Assembly: GCF_002163835.1 (NCBI RefSeq)
Contig: NZ_CP019331.1
Span: 2,331,001-2,395,000 of the forward strand
Direction: 5' to 3'
Source: Polaribacter sp. SA4-10
GTDB lineage: Bacteria > Bacteroidota > Bacteroidia > Flavobacteriales > Flavobacteriaceae
DNA length: 64,000 nt
Shown here: one piece after another, positions 7,038-16,192 of the stretch
How positions within the stretch are numbered: position 1 is the stretch's first letter
Layout of the letters: each line of letters starts with the position of its first letter
Notes under the pieces: generated by a model
What the model was told of the DNA's origin: nothing
The model's input: only the letters and a program-made list of their open reading frames with translations
Database searches by the model: none
Position numbers and translations under genes: made by a program

Positions 7038-9558
7038 AACCTTACTTCTATTTATTAGTTTTTTTTTAGTTGTAAGTGTTAGTATTGCCCAGGATTCTAA
7101 AGAAAAACTGGCACTTTCTTCTTTGTTATTAGATCTTGAAAAAACGTACACTATTAAATTTTCTTATTCTGATACTGATGTAAAAAATATTTTTTTAGAA
7201 CAACCAAAAAACGGAATAACGCTAGATGCGTTATTATTATTTTTAAATGAAAAAACATTTTTACAATTTAAAACTTTAGACAATAGGTATATAACTGTAT
7301 CTTTTTTAAATAAGAATGTTTCTGTCTGTGGGTTTGTTTTAAATGCAAAAACATTAGATCCATTGTTGTTAACATCTGTAAAAGTAAATGGTTCTAAAAT
7401 AGGAACTACAACCAATAGTGAAGGTGTTTTTTATTTAAATAATATTGCTATAAATTCTACGATAAGTATTTCTTTTATCAGCTTTAAAACTAAAACAATC
7501 ACTACAAAAGATTTATTTTCTAATACAGGTTGTAAACAACTATTTTTAGAAGAAGCAGAAGAAGAATTATCAGAAATTACCATAGATAATTTTTTAACTT
7601 CAGGGTTGCAAAAAAGTGATGATGGGAGTACTGTTTTAAACACAGAAAAATTCGGAATTTTACCTGGTCTTATAGAACCAGATATTTTAAAAACCATTAA
7701 AATCCTTCCTGGCGTAGAAAGTATCAACGAAACTGTTTCTAATATAAATGTTAGAGGTGGTACAAATGATCAAAACTTAATACTTTGGGATGGAATTAAA
7801 ATGTATCATGGAGGTCATTTCTTTGGGTTAATTTCTGCCTATAATCCGTATTTAACAAAAAAAGTTACGGTTACTAAAAACGGAACAAGTAGTCGATTTT
7901 CAGATGGAGTTTCATCAACCATAAATATGAAAACTTCTAATAGAATTACCAATAAAATTTCTGGTGGTGGAGGTTTTAATTTATTAAGCGCAGATGCTTT
8001 TGTGCAAGTTCCAATAAAAGAAAATTTAGAGCTTCATGTTTCTGCAAGAAGATCTTTTACAGATATTATAAACACCCCTACCTATAATAATTATTTATCC
8101 CGTAGTTTTCAAGATAATTCTATTGCTTCTAATGCTATAAATAATTCGGAATCAGATTTTTATTTCTTTGATTATTCTATTAAACTCTTATATGATATTA
8201 ATTACAAACATTCGATTAGAACTAATTTTATTCATATAAAAAACAATTTAGAGTATCTTGAACAATACACTTCTAACAACACTATAATTGAAGAAAATAG
8301 TACGTTAAAACAAGAAAATTTAGGAGCGAGAATTAGTTGGGATACAGATTGGAATTCTAAATTTTCTACCAGTGTATCTGCCTTTTTTTCAGGGTATAAA
8401 ATAAACTCTACAGATGATAATAGGGATACAGATCAGTTTCAAACGCAGTTTAACAATGTGTTAGAAACAGAGATAAAACTGAATTCTAAATATGAATTTT
8501 CTGATGTGCTGCACTTTTCTAACGGATTGGTATTTAATGAAATTGGTATTGTAAATAGAACCTCTGTAAACGCGCCAACCTTTTCCAAAATAGAAAAAGA
8601 TGTATTGCTAAAAAGTGCCTTATTTTCTGAAATTGAATATCGTAAAAAGAACACGTATGCTAGATTTGGATTTCGTACAAACTACTTTCATAAATTTAAT
8701 AAATTCATAATTGAACCAAGAATTAACATCCGACAAGAACTAAATACTGAAATTTCTATAAAGTTAGAAGGTGAATTTAAGAACCAAACAACGGCTCAAA
8801 AAATAGATTTTGAAGATAATTTTTTAGGGATAGAAAAAAGAAGGTGGATTCTTTCTGATGAGGAAAACACTCCAATAATGAAGAGCAAACAAGTGTCTTT
8901 TGGTATCGATTATTCTAAAGATAAATTATATCTTGATATTACTGGGTTTTACAAGAAAGTAGATGGCATTACAGCTGCAAATCAAGGGTTTTATAACAAT
9001 ACCCAAACAATTAATTTTATTGGAAATTATGAAGTACAAGGTGTTGAATTTTTAGTAAATAAAAAAACAGCTTTAATTAGTACTTGGTTAAGTTATACCT
9101 ATGCTAAAAATAATTATACTTTTGATATTTTTGACCCACAAACATTTTCTAATAGTTTAGATATAACACACTCTTTAAGCGCCGCTTTTAACTATAATTT
9201 TACCAAAGATTTAAAAGTTTCTTTAGGCGGAATTTTACGCTCAGGAAAACCATATACAAAACCTGTAGTAGGAAATGAAACCATACAAAATGGAAATAGA
9301 ACTATTGTAAATTATGATAATCCTAATGATCAAAATTTAGATGATTTCTTTAGAATTGATATTTCTGGAAGTTATAAATTTAATATTTCTGATGCTGTAA
9401 AATCTACTTTTCGTATTGGTTTTACCAATATTACGGATAGAAAAAACATCTTAGATTCTTATTATGTAATAGATAATTCAAGTACAAATAATGTAAGAAG
9501 AGTAGATAGTTATTCTTTACCTTTTACACCTAATTTAAGTTTTAGGGTTCGTTTTTAA
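7027..9558 (+). CDS. TonB-dependent transducer with STN and carboxypeptidase-like domains
   Basis: The start at 7027 (MVNKTLLLFISFFLVVSVSIAQ) gives a signal peptide; the longer frame from 6997 does not. Order of domains: STN signalling domain (about residues 25-95), carboxypeptidase-regulatory-like beta sandwich (about 100-180, VNGSKIGTTTNSEGVFYLNN), TonB plug (about 210-310, NINVRGGTNDQNLILWDGIKMYH and HFFGLISAYNP), then a ~530-residue barrel ending in FTPNLSFRVRF. The STN domain plus adjacent FecI and FecR genes mark it as a signalling receptor. No SusD gene follows, so the cargo is not obviously a glycan. Candidate partners are the divergent lipoproteins. The stop codon overlaps the convergent GNAT gene stop. 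Confidence 0.92.
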   Translation: MVNKTLLLFISFFLVVSVSIAQDSKEKLALSSLLLDLEKTYTIKFSYSDTDVKNIFLEQPKNGITLDALLLFLNEKTFLQFKTLDNRYITVSFLNKNVSVCGFVLNAKTLDPLLLTSVKVNGSKIGTTTNSEGVFYLNNIAINSTISISFISFKTKTITTKDLFSNTGCKQLFLEEAEEELSEITIDNFLTSGLQKSDDGSTVLNTEKFGILPGLIEPDILKTIKILPGVESINETVSNINVRGGTNDQNLILWDGIKMYHGGHFFGLISAYNPYLTKKVTVTKNGTSSRFSDGVSSTINMKTSNRITNKISGGGGFNLLSADAFVQVPIKENLELHVSARRSFTDIINTPTYNNYLSRSFQDNSIASNAINNSESDFYFFDYSIKLLYDINYKHSIRTNFIHIKNNLEYLEQYTSNNTIIEENSTLKQENLGARISWDTDWNSKFSTSVSAFFSGYKINSTDDNRDTDQFQTQFNNVLETEIKLNSKYEFSDVLHFSNGLVFNEIGIVNRTSVNAPTFSKIEKDVLLKSALFSEIEYRKKNTYARFGFRTNYFHKFNKFIIEPRINIRQELNTEISIKLEGEFKNQTTAQKIDFEDNFLGIEKRRWILSDEENTPIMKSKQVSFGIDYSKDKLYLDITGFYKKVDGITAANQGFYNNTQTINFIGNYEVQGVEFLVNKKTALISTWLSYTYAKNNYTFDIFDPQTFSNSLDITHSLSAAFNYNFTKDLKVSLGGILRSGKPYTKPVVGNETIQNGNRTIVNYDNPNDQNLDDFFRIDISGSYKFNISDAVKSTFRIGFTNITDRKNILDSYYVIDNSSTNNVRRVDSYSLPFTPNLSFRVRF

Positions 9559-10001
9559 ATAGCATCTCTGTCCATTCTAATATGAGGAATTCCATCTTCT
9601 AAATATTCGGCTCCTACTTGAATAAAGTGATGAGATTCGTAGAATTTTTTTAAATATTTTTGCGCAGAAATTGTAATTTCATCAACTTTAAAATAAGTTT
9701 CTACCGCTTTTATAGAAGCTTTCATTAAATCGTGACCAAAACCATATTTTCTTTCTGAAGCTGCAATTACAACTCTACCAATACTTGCATTATCAAAATA
9801 ATCTCCTGGTTTAAAAATACGTGTATACCCAATAATTTTATCATTTTTAAAACCAAAAACGTGTAAAGATTTTTGGTCTTTACCATCTACATCTTGATAC
9901 ACACAATCTTGTTCTACCACAAAAACTTCAGATCGTAATTGAAGAATTGCATACAATTCTGTAGTAGTTAATTCTTGAAAGGTTTTTATTTGGAAATTCA
10001 T
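9555..10001 (-). CDS. GNAT N-acetyltransferase, ElaA family
   Basis: The protein has 148 residues from MNFQIKTFQELTTTELYAIL; the longer upstream frame lacks family similarity. The acetyl-CoA binding region contains RVVIAASERKYGFGHDLM, a version of the R/Q-x-x-G-x-G/A loop. The N-terminal LRSEVFVVEQDCVYQDVDGKD and the C-terminal EDGIPHIRM are typical of ElaA-like proteins. The substrate is unknown. It converges with the TonB transducer, with the two stop codons overlapping. Confidence 0.88.
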   Translation of the reverse strand: MNFQIKTFQELTTTELYAILQLRSEVFVVEQDCVYQDVDGKDQKSLHVFGFKNDKIIGYTRIFKPGDYFDNASIGRVVIAASERKYGFGHDLMKASIKAVETYFKVDEITISAQKYLKKFYESHHFIQVGAEYLEDGIPHIRMDRDAI

Positions 10002-10146
10002 TATTTTAAAATCTAAATGTTCTTGATACAATTTCGCTAAAAAAACCGAAATCACTCGAAATAACAACACCTTTTATCATCTCAAATAAAAATTATGCCA
10101 CTTCGAGCGAAATTCTTTTTTTTAGAATTTTATATTGAGAAGGTTT

Positions 10147-10581
10147 TTATCCAGCACAAGAAATTTTATTTACTCTAGTACCATGTCTTCCTCCTTCAAA
10201 TTTGGTGTTTAAAAAGATATCTACAAAACCAATAGCTTGTTGTAAAGAAACAAAACGAGCAGGAATTGTAAGAATATTTGCATTATTATGTTGTCTTGTT
10301 AATGCAACCAATTCATTATTCCAACAAAGAGCAGCTCTTATACCTTGGTGTTTGTTTGCCGTCATTTGCGCACCATTACCAGAACCACAAAGAATAACTC
10401 CTAATTCTGCTTTACCAGATTCTACAGCGTCTGCAGTTGGGTGAATTGCATCAGGATAATCCATAGAATCATCTGTATCGGTTCCAAAATTTAGAACTTT
10501 ATATCCTTTTTCTTCTAAATGTTTTATAATTTCGAACTTATATTGGGTACCTGCGTGATCGTTACCAATTGCAATTGTCAT
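10147..10581 (-). CDS. rpiB: Ribose-5-phosphate isomerase B
   Basis: The protein has 144 residues, close to the usual RpiB length of about 145-150. It interconverts ribulose-5-P and ribose-5-P in the pentose phosphate pathway. Family marks: MTIAIGNDHAG at the N-terminus (D8/H9), CGSGNGAQMTANKH with the catalytic Cys, and ARFVS. The C-terminal HGTRVNKI segment is also present. It lies at the left border of the candidate replication origin and is transcribed away from it. Confidence 0.95.
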   Translation of the reverse strand: MTIAIGNDHAGTQYKFEIIKHLEEKGYKVLNFGTDTDDSMDYPDAIHPTADAVESGKAELGVILCGSGNGAQMTANKHQGIRAALCWNNELVALTRQHNNANILTIPARFVSLQQAIGFVDIFLNTKFEGGRHGTRVNKISCAG

Positions 10582-11275
10582 AATTTTTTAATTTAAAGAT
10601 TATCTTTACGAGTAAGAATAATAAAGTAATTTTTTTTAATTTATAAAAAGATTGCTTCATTTCATTCGCAATGACATAGTTAGAACAACAAAAATACAGA
10701 AACTAACGGTTATCAACAGTTATAAACAATGTAAATTTTAAGTTTTTTAATAACCTTTTAGTTTTTAACTCTTTATCTATATTACCTAAATGTTAAGAAG
10801 TATCAGTAAATTTTTACAAGTATTTTTGGTGAATTAAAAAATTATTACAATACAGTGAGTAGTTTCACATACACAACTTTTTTTATGAGTTTTTGATAAA
10901 AGTTTATCAACATAAAATTTACAATTTATTTACATAGATTGGTTTATTAACTATTAAGAAAAAGCAGTTAATTACTATTTATAACTATTGTTAATAACTA
11001 CAATTTTATATTGATTTTTAAGCTTTTAAATAACTAACAACTTGTTGTTCGTTTTTAATAACTGATATAATATAATAAAAAAGTAAAATTTTATAGTAGC
11101 TATTCACACACTATTATAACCATCATTGTTTTTTTTAAAATTTAAAAAGAAATATAATTATAATATATAATGTTGATAACTGTTAAAAACATAAAATTTT
11201 AAAATTGAAATATTTTGAAATGAAAATAAAGAGAAAAGGAAGTTTTTAAAAAAGAAGTAAAAATAAAGAAACAGG
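10582..11275. other. Candidate replication origin (oriC): AT-rich gap with clustered DnaA-box-like 9-mers
   Basis: No convincing gene is visible in this stretch. TTATCAACA, one base from the DnaA consensus TTATCCACA, occurs at 10710-10718 and 10904-10912, and inverted at 11171-11179. Looser copies are at 10720-10728 (TTATAAACA) and 10989-10997 (TGTTAATAA). The DNA is very A/T-rich with many TTAATAAC-like runs that could unwind. It is the longest intergenic gap seen in the window. Three parS-like sites lie 10-15 kb to the right. Inference: chromosomal origin. dnaA itself is not in the window, which is not unusual for this phylum. Confidence 0.5.
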
Positions 11276-11449
11276 CTAAACTGTTTTCTGTTCTGTTTTT
11301 AAAAGAGAAAGTGTATCCCTTTGTAATTCTACAGTTTCTTTTTGAGGCTCAATTTTATTCAAAGAAGAATTTATACTCATTACAGTTATAATAATACCTG
11401 TAACAAATATAAAAGCGAATAAAGCAAAAATTTTATGTAAGTTTTTCAT
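11276..11449 (-). CDS. Small single-span membrane protein (57 residues), unknown
   Basis: The ATG at 11449 opens a 57-codon frame ending in TAG. Residues 3-25 (NLHKIFALFAFIFVTGIIITVMS) form a strong membrane span; the remainder is polar (EPQKETVELQRDTLSLLKTEQKTV), perhaps a short coiled coil. No family is recognised and there is no strong promoter box. Coding status rests on the length, the good hydrophobic segment and the lack of a competing gene. Confidence 0.45.
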   Translation of the reverse strand: MKNLHKIFALFAFIFVTGIIITVMSINSSLNKIEPQKETVELQRDTLSLLKTEQKTV

Positions 11450-11583
11450 CTTAAAATTGTAACCTCTTATTATAAAGACGTTTTATTTTAACAAACGTTA
11501 CATTTTTTTTAAGATTTCTTTAACTTAATGAAACTCTAATTTTAAAATCACGTAGTGATGTATAAAATTAGTAAGTTGAATTA

Positions 11584-11603
11584 ATCCCGTTTACAAACGG
11601 GAT
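11584..11603. terminator. Hairpin downstream of the lipid kinase gene
   Basis: ATCCCGTT and AACGGGAT pair around a 4-nt loop, 50 bp after the lipid kinase stop. The T run is weak on the minus strand, so this is a candidate terminator only. Another small palindrome, ATCACGTAGTGAT, lies about 35 bp to its left. Confidence 0.4.
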
Positions 11604-11654
11604 CTATTATTTAATTTTAAAAGGTTTAGATAGTAATCAACCAGACATTTTGAT

Positions 11655-12563
11655 TTAATTCACCACAAAATTAATCGCTTTTTCTATTATTTTAACGTTC
11701 ACTTTACCTGTTCCAATTAATTCACCATCTGCTTGAATAAAAGGTTTTGAGTTTTGTGGAATCACAGTTATTTGTTTGGTTTTATACGTCTCAATCTTTT
11801 TATGATAAACGATAGTTCCGTTATATAATTTTTTAATATTAAATATTAAATCGAAAATTGTTAGATTTTTAGCAATTGTAATATCAAATAAACCATCAGT
11901 AGTATGTACTTCTTTTGTAAACTGCATTCCACCACCAGAAAATTTACAAATTCCAAATAAGGTCATTAAACAGTTGGTTTCTATTATTTTATCATCAAAA
12001 ATAATTTTAAAATTAGATTTTTTATAAAATAATAAACCGGCCAAACCACTTAATAAATAAGCAATTGAACCAAAACTTTTTAGCGTTTTTAGTTTATTAA
12101 CAATATATCCATCATATCCTAAACCAGCTACATTATTAAAGTAAGTAATACTTTTATCTTCCGTTTCTAAAACACCAATATCTTGTAGTGTTATTTTTTT
12201 ATGATGGATGATTTCTATCGCTTTTTCAACATTATTTGGTATATTATATGTTTTTATCCAATCATTTCCAGTTCCTTGTGGAATCACTGCAATAGTTATA
12301 TCAGAAGTTTTTACATACCTTTGCAGCATTATTCCGTTAACTACATTGTGCAGTGTTCCATCTCCGCCAATCGAAATAATATTTCTAAAACCTTTTTGAA
12401 TAGCGTTTTGTACCAATTCAATTTCGTGTTTAGAAAATTGAGTAAAAACAAAAGAATAGTCTATGTTCTTATTTTTAAGTAATTGTTGAATTTCTTTCCA
12501 CTGTTTAGAAAAATTCCGATTTCCAGCAATAGGATTTGCAATTATAAACCAAGATTTAGACAT
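11655..12563 (-). CDS. Diacylglycerol kinase-family lipid kinase (YegS/DgkB-like)
   Basis: The protein has 302 residues, normal for this family. It probably phosphorylates a membrane lipid such as diacylglycerol at the inner leaflet. The N-terminal NPIAGNRN motif and the nucleotide-binding loop SIGGDGTLHNVVNG (about residues 65-78) are intact. A second conserved patch, IPQGTGNDW, follows near residue 100. The C-terminal half is the beta-sandwich domain with GGGMQFTKEVHTTDGLFD. It is divergent from rnr. Confidence 0.92.
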   Translation of the reverse strand: MSKSWFIIANPIAGNRNFSKQWKEIQQLLKNKNIDYSFVFTQFSKHEIELVQNAIQKGFRNIISIGGDGTLHNVVNGIMLQRYVKTSDITIAVIPQGTGNDWIKTYNIPNNVEKAIEIIHHKKITLQDIGVLETEDKSITYFNNVAGLGYDGYIVNKLKTLKSFGSIAYLLSGLAGLLFYKKSNFKIIFDDKIIETNCLMTLFGICKFSGGGMQFTKEVHTTDGLFDITIAKNLTIFDLIFNIKKLYNGTIVYHKKIETYKTKQITVIPQNSKPFIQADGELIGTGKVNVKIIEKAINFVVN

Positions 12564-12707
12564 AAATAATAATTAAAGAAAAGCCAAAATACAATATTAG
12601 ATTGATAACTGTTTTTTAATATAGTATCAAAGTAATTAATTGTAATTTGCAATTGATGTTAGTTAAAGTAAAAAACACTCTAATTAACAAGTAAATAAAT
12701 AATATAA

Positions 12708-14936
12708 ATGACAAAAAAGAAGAAAGCAATATTTAAAAAGAAAGGGAATGTTGTAAAAGACTTAACTAGAAATATTTTTAGAATATTAAATGAAGACAGC
12801 GAAAAATCATATAATCACAAACAAATTGCTGCAAAATTAAAGATTTCTGATACGGATGGAAAAACCCAAATAGTAAAGAAATTAGCAGAATTGGCTGGAG
12901 AAAAAAAGATTAAAGAAGTAGATAGAGGTAAATTTCAAATACAGATAGATAAAAAATATTCTGTTGGTACTTTAGATGTTACATCTACAGGAAATGGGTA
13001 TTTTATTTCTGATGATTATGAAGATGATATTTTTATACCAAATATAAATCTTGGTAAAGGTTTACATCAAGATACGGTTAAAGCATATGTTTATAAAAGA
13101 CGAAGTGGAAAAAAATTAGAAGCAGAAGTTGTTGAAATTTTAGAACGTGCAAAAACAGAATTTGTTGGTGTTTTACAGAAGAATAAGAACAAGAATTTTG
13201 GTTTTGTAATAGCAGATAACCATAAAATGTACGCAGATATTTTTATTTCAGAAAATAAAATGAATGGTGCAGAAGATGGAGATAAAGTACAAGCTACAAT
13301 TTCTGATTGGCCTAAGAATTCTAAAAACCCGTTTGGTAAAATTACGGCAGTTCTTGGTAAACCAGGAGAGCATAATACAGAAATGCATTCTATTTTATTA
13401 GAGTATGATTTACCTTACGAGTTTCCACCAGAAGTAGAAAAAGATGCGCAATCAGTTTCTTTAGAAATTACAGAAAAAGAAATTTCTAAACGTAGAGATA
13501 TGCGTAAAGATTTAACTTTTACCATAGATCCAAAAGATGCAAAAGATTTTGATGATGCATTGTCATTTACAAAATTAGAAAATGGGAATTATGAAATAGG
13601 AATTCATATTGCAGATGTATCGCATTATTTAGAGCCAAAAACTATTTTAGATGATGAAGCTTATGCAAGAGCAACCTCTGTTTATTTAGTAGATAGAGTA
13701 GTACCAATGCTACCAGAAATATTAAGTAATGGCGCTTGTTCTTTAAGACCTAATGAAGAAAAATTAACTTTTTCTGCCGTCTTTGAAATTAATGAGAAAG
13801 CAGAAATTATAAAGGAATGGTTTGGTAGAACAGTAACCTATTCAGACCAACGTTTTGCCTATGAAGAAGCGCAATCTATTATAGAAAATTGTAAATTATC
13901 TGATGCTATTAAGCCTTATACAATGCCTTTAGATATTTCTATTTTAGATAAAGAATATGAAGTAAATCCAGCTATTGTAGAAGCAACTTTAAAGTTAGAT
14001 AAATTGGCTAAAATTCTTCGTAAAAAAAGAATGAAACAAGGTGCAATTTCGTTTGATAGAGTAGAAGTGAAGTTTGATTTAGATGAAAAAGCAAACCCAG
14101 TTGGTGTTTTCTTTAAAGAATCTAAAGATGCTAATAAATTAATTGAAGAATTTATGTTATTAGCAAATAGAAAAGTAGCAGAATTTATCGGTTTTTCTAA
14201 AGGAAAAGCAACTAATAAAACCTTTATTTATAGAGTACATGATGAACCAAATGATGAGAAATTAGCAGCATTACAAAATATTATTAGAAAATTTGGCTAT
14301 AAAATTAATACGGATACTAAAGAAACTACTTCAGATTCTTTAAATAAGTTATTAAGTGATGTTCATGGTAAAGCAGAATCTAACATGATTGAGACTTTAA
14401 CAATTCGTACTATGAGTAAAGCGGTTTATACAACTCAAAATATTGGGCATTATGGATTAGCTTTTAACTATTACAGTCATTTTACATCACCAATAAGACG
14501 TTATCCAGATGTAATGACACATAGATTATTACAACATTATTTAGAGGGCGGAGACACGCCAAAAGCACTTTCTTATGAAGAAAAATGTAAACATTCTTCA
14601 AATAGAGAAGAATTAGCTTCAAAAGCAGAACGTGCTTCTATTAAATACATGCAAATTAAATACATGCAAGATCATAATGATGAAGTGTTTGATGGTGTAA
14701 TTTCTGGTGTTACAGAATGGGGAATTTATGTAGAAATTTCTTCTAATAAATGTGAAGGAATGGTAAGGATTAGAGATATAAAAAGCGATCATTATATTTT
14801 TGATGAAAAACAATATGCTATTGTTGGGCAATCTTCTAAAAAAATATATCAGTTAGGAGATGATGTAAGGGTGCAAGTGAAAAAAGCAGATTTAGAACGT
14901 AAACATTTAGATTTTAATTTAATTGAAGATGAATAA
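12708..14936 (+). CDS. rnr: Ribonuclease R (3'-5' exoribonuclease)
   Basis: The protein has 742 residues. Order: N-terminal helix-turn-helix-like region (~residues 10-70), OB/cold-shock domains (~75-230), RNB catalytic domain (~250-580) and a C-terminal S1 domain (~650-735, FDGVISGVTEWGIYVEI). The catalytic acidic cluster is intact in FTIDPKDAKDFDDALSF. HFTSPIRRYPDVMTHR, another RNB signature, is also present. Role: degradation of structured RNA and rRNA quality control in the cytoplasm. Confidence 0.97.
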   Translation: MTKKKKAIFKKKGNVVKDLTRNIFRILNEDSEKSYNHKQIAAKLKISDTDGKTQIVKKLAELAGEKKIKEVDRGKFQIQIDKKYSVGTLDVTSTGNGYFISDDYEDDIFIPNINLGKGLHQDTVKAYVYKRRSGKKLEAEVVEILERAKTEFVGVLQKNKNKNFGFVIADNHKMYADIFISENKMNGAEDGDKVQATISDWPKNSKNPFGKITAVLGKPGEHNTEMHSILLEYDLPYEFPPEVEKDAQSVSLEITEKEISKRRDMRKDLTFTIDPKDAKDFDDALSFTKLENGNYEIGIHIADVSHYLEPKTILDDEAYARATSVYLVDRVVPMLPEILSNGACSLRPNEEKLTFSAVFEINEKAEIIKEWFGRTVTYSDQRFAYEEAQSIIENCKLSDAIKPYTMPLDISILDKEYEVNPAIVEATLKLDKLAKILRKKRMKQGAISFDRVEVKFDLDEKANPVGVFFKESKDANKLIEEFMLLANRKVAEFIGFSKGKATNKTFIYRVHDEPNDEKLAALQNIIRKFGYKINTDTKETTSDSLNKLLSDVHGKAESNMIETLTIRTMSKAVYTTQNIGHYGLAFNYYSHFTSPIRRYPDVMTHRLLQHYLEGGDTPKALSYEEKCKHSSNREELASKAERASIKYMQIKYMQDHNDEVFDGVISGVTEWGIYVEISSNKCEGMVRIRDIKSDHYIFDEKQYAIVGQSSKKIYQLGDDVRVQVKKADLERKHLDFNLIEDE

Positions 14937-15022
14937 ATTTAACGATATTGTTACAATAAAAGATTAAAAAAGCCTTTATAATGGTATACTTGTTTCTTTA
15001 AGTAAAATAAGTAAATTTTAAA

Positions 15023-15715
15023 ATGATGAAAAAAATAACATTTATTTGTATTATACTGTTAAGTTACATAACAATTGCACAATCTACTATCACTAAAAAT
15101 TTAGGAGATTATACGACACTAAAAGTTTATAATGGAATAGAGTTAGAGCTTATAAAATCTAATGAGCAAAAATTAGAAATAACGGGTGAAAAGTCTGAAT
15201 TAGTAAAAGTAAAAAACGTAAATAATACTTTAAAAATATCTTTACCTTTTTCTATAAGACCAGCAGAAAACTCAGCTGAAGGTAAAATTTTTGTAAAAAT
15301 TTATTACAATAAAAATATTACTTTAATTGATGCAAATGAGGGTGCAACTATTACAGCTAAAGATTTTAATCAAGATAAAATTGAAGTAAATGCACAAGAA
15401 AGAGCTTTTATTACGTTAACAACTACTGCAAATTATATTTCTGTTAGAGCTTCATCAGGAGGTATTATTAAACTTTCTGGAACTGCAAAACATCAAGATG
15501 TAGATGTAGATTTATATGGAATTTATCATGGTTACAATATGAAAGTTTCTGGAAACTCTGCAGTAAAATCTGCAACAGGAGCAAAAGCAGAAATTTTAGC
15601 TGGTGATGTTTTAAATGCAAAAGTAAGTTTTGGAGGTTCTATTTTTTATAAAGGAAACCCGGATATTGTAAAGGATAAAAAAGTAATAGGAGGTATTATT
15701 CAAAAAAGAAATTAA
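15023..15715 (+). CDS. Secreted DUF2807 (head GIN-type) protein
   Basis: The protein has 230 residues with signal peptide MMKKITFICIILLSYITIAQ; the second Met at 15026 is an equally good start. The rest is a right-handed beta-rich repeat as in the DUF2807 family, with segments such as YTTLKVYNGIELELIKSNEQKLEITGE, AFITLTTTANYISVRASSGGIIKLSGTA and GAKAEILAGDVLNAKVSFGGSI. It is probably periplasmic or outer-membrane associated. Biochemical function is unknown. It lies between rnr and tatA on the same strand, with gaps of 86 and 69 bp. Confidence 0.85.
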   Translation: MMKKITFICIILLSYITIAQSTITKNLGDYTTLKVYNGIELELIKSNEQKLEITGEKSELVKVKNVNNTLKISLPFSIRPAENSAEGKIFVKIYYNKNITLIDANEGATITAKDFNQDKIEVNAQERAFITLTTTANYISVRASSGGIIKLSGTAKHQDVDVDLYGIYHGYNMKVSGNSAVKSATGAKAEILAGDVLNAKVSFGGSIFYKGNPDIVKDKKVIGGIIQKRN

Positions 15716-15755
15716 TCCAAGTAAAAACAAAGTATTAAAATATTAACCTTTTTTG

Positions 15756-15763
15756 TATCTTTG
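15756..15763 (+). promoter_or_regulatory. Probable -7 box of tatA
   Basis: TATCTTTG matches the Bacteroidota -7 consensus TAnnTTTG and lies 21 bp before the tatA ATG. A clear -33 TTG was not found. Confidence 0.45.
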
Positions 15764-15784
15764 TTTTATTAAAAATAAGAAATA

Positions 15785-15973
15785 ATGAATAGTTTAGCTA
15801 TATTTTTTGGAATGATTGGTGGGCCACAAGTAATTATTATTGTTGTGGTAGTGTTATTGTTATTTGGAGGAAGAAAAATTCCTGAATTAATGCGCGGCTT
15901 GGGAAGCGGAATTAAGGAGTTTAAGAATGCTGCCAAAGAAGAAACTGAAGACAAAATAGAAGATAAAAAGTAA
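15785..15973 (+). CDS. tatA: Twin-arginine translocase subunit TatA/E
   Basis: The protein has 62 residues with the TatA layout: short N-terminus, membrane span (about residues 13-29, [16 protein letters not shown]), [23 protein letters not shown] amphipathic helix, and an acidic tail. It forms the pore-like component of the Tat pathway for folded proteins. A second TatA/B-like gene is at 32950. tatC is not in the window. A strong terminator follows. Confidence 0.93.
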   Translation: MNSLAIFFGMIGGPQVIIIVVVVLLLFGGRKIPELMRGLGSGIKEFKNAAKEETEDKIEDKK

Positions 15974-15998
15974 CTTAGTATACTTCTAATTATAATTT

Positions 15999-16034
15999 AA
16001 AAAGCTCAACTTGTATCTACAGGTTGAGCTTTTT
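15999..16034 (+). terminator. Terminator of tatA
   Basis: A 16-bp stem with one G-U pair (AAAAAGCTCAACTTGT / ACAGGTTGAGCTTTTT) and a 4-nt loop is followed by a T-rich run. Confidence 0.85.
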
Positions 16035-16085
16035 GTTTTAATATAAACGGAACTAAAACAAACATAAATGTTTGCGTAAAAAAAA

Positions 16086-16124
16086 CAACTCCAAAAGCCA
16101 ATTTAAAATGGGTTTTTGGAGTTG
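16086..16124 (-). terminator. Terminator of the stomatin-like gene
   Basis: On the minus strand, CAACTCCAAAAACC pairs with GGCTTTTGGAGTTG (one mismatch) across an 11-nt loop and is followed by eight T residues. Confidence 0.8.
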
Positions 16125-16192
16125 GTTCAAAAAAGTATGGCTTTCTAAGCCAATTTATAAGATGTATTTTAAGCCTTTTTAAAAGAACAAAT

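Noticed and set aside
11549..11561. Palindrome ATCACGTAGTGAT as a regulator site
   Set aside because: Short, single copy, with no promoter or second copy nearby.
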